The notes below the pieces were generated by a model. It worked only from the letters and a program-made list of their open reading frames with translations. It ran no database searches and was not told where the DNA came from. A stretch of 5,761 nucleotides of DNA, taken from contig QMTN01000033.1 in NCBI GenBank assembly GCA_003651105.1, forward strand, positions 1 to 5,761, given 5' to 3'. This DNA comes from Thermoplasmata archaeon (GTDB taxonomy: Archaea; Thermoplasmatota; E2; DHVEG-1; B18-G2). Numbering within the stretch: position 1 is the stretch's first letter; each line of letters opens with the position of its first letter. The position numbers and the translations under genes were made by a program. Of the stretch, positions 5,510-5,761 are shown one piece after another.

Positions 5510-5761
5510 ATGATCGACTGGACAGAGAAGTATCGACCGAGAACCTTAGACGAGGTGATTGGCAACGATCAGGCAAAGGATGTGCTCAGGAGATGGGCCG
5601 ATGAATGGAAGGGAAAGAAGTTACCAGAGAAAAGGGGCATGATAATCTATGGCAGACCTGGAATAGGAAAGACGTCCTCCGCTTTGGCGCTTGCAAACGA
5701 GTATGGGTGGGTTGCTATAGAGATGAATGCATCGGCTGTGAGGAATGCAGAGAACATAAAG
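5510..5761 (+). CDS. rfcL: Replication factor C large subunit, N-terminal part (3' end outside window)
   Basis: Large subunit of the archaeal clamp loader, an AAA+ ATPase that with the small RfcS subunits opens and loads the PCNA sliding clamp at primer ends. Only the first 84 codons are visible, and the frame is still open at the right edge; full proteins are usually about 400-500 residues. The N-terminus WTEKYRPRTLDEVIGN (4-19) is the classic RFC box, and the Walker A loop GRPGIGKTS (48-56) follows. EMNASAVRN (about 71-79) matches the next conserved RFC segment. The spacer KLPEKRGMIIYG before Walker A and the long WADEWKGK helix favour the large over the small subunit. The Arg in GRPG replaces the more common Pro, probably harmless. 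ATG 5510 is chosen because WTEKYRP begins three residues later; an in-frame GTG at 5471 would add 13 residues without family support. The gene is divergent from the tRNA. Confidence 0.92.
   Translation, partial: MIDWTEKYRPRTLDEVIGNDQAKDVLRRWADEWKGKKLPEKRGMIIYGRPGIGKTSSALALANEYGWVAIEMNASAVRNAENIK

Noticed and set aside
5471..5512. In-frame GTG at 5471 as an upstream start for rfcL
   Set aside because: It would add 13 residues not typical of the family, where WTEKYRP starts within a few residues of Met. It also overlaps the likely promoter.
1..5761. Search for CRISPR arrays, insertion sequences, integrases, toxin-antitoxin or defence genes
   Set aside because: No repeated units, terminal inverted repeats or recognisable genes of these classes were seen. 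The tRNA is intact with no partial duplicate nearby that would suggest an integration site.

Overview
The window is archaeal chromosome. This rests on an archaeal-type Dph2 with three spaced cysteines, the start of an archaeal replication factor C large subunit (clamp-loader ATPase), an ArnR1-like winged-helix regulator, a tRNA-Ser(GCU) with no encoded CCA, AT-rich TATA-like boxes about 26 bases before gene starts, and heavy use of AGG/AGA (Arg) and ATA (Ile) codons. A formate-tetrahydrofolate ligase is uncommon in archaea. Together with the rest of the gene set it fits a Korarchaeota- or other TACK-like thermophile, but that placement is inference and not proven by the sequence.

Layout. Positions 1-5030 hold five + strand genes in tight series: the 3' part of formate-tetrahydrofolate ligase (fhs, cut by the left edge); after 53 bases, a small membrane-anchored protein of unknown function; after 6 bases, a complete amidohydrolase of the 5'-methylthioadenosine/S-adenosylhomocysteine (MTA/SAH) deaminase type; overlapping it by 40 bases, a DUF401 polytopic membrane protein; and overlapping that by 4 bases (ATGA), dph2. 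The spacing suggests one transcript. A small winged-helix regulator on the - strand meets dph2 tail to tail with a 9-base overlap. Upstream of it, also on the - strand, lies tRNA-Ser(GCU). Divergent from the tRNA, the first 84 codons of rfcL run off the right edge.

How the genes may work together. Fhs makes 10-formyl-tetrahydrofolate, feeding C1 metabolism and possibly purine or methyl-group synthesis. Dph2 uses SAM to start diphthamide formation on elongation factor 2 and releases MTA. The amidohydrolase belongs to the family that deaminates MTA, SAH and 5'-deoxyadenosine. The cluster therefore pairs an MTA-producing enzyme with a probable MTA-consuming one, with a membrane protein of an uncharacterised transporter family between them. 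The link is a hypothesis from gene order plus known chemistry.

No CRISPR array, insertion sequence, integrase or prophage gene is visible. Most of the window looks like ordinary core-genome sequence. The points worth following are the deaminase/DUF401/Dph2 cluster, the unassigned membrane-anchored protein, and the compact, apparently leaderless promoters around the tRNA.
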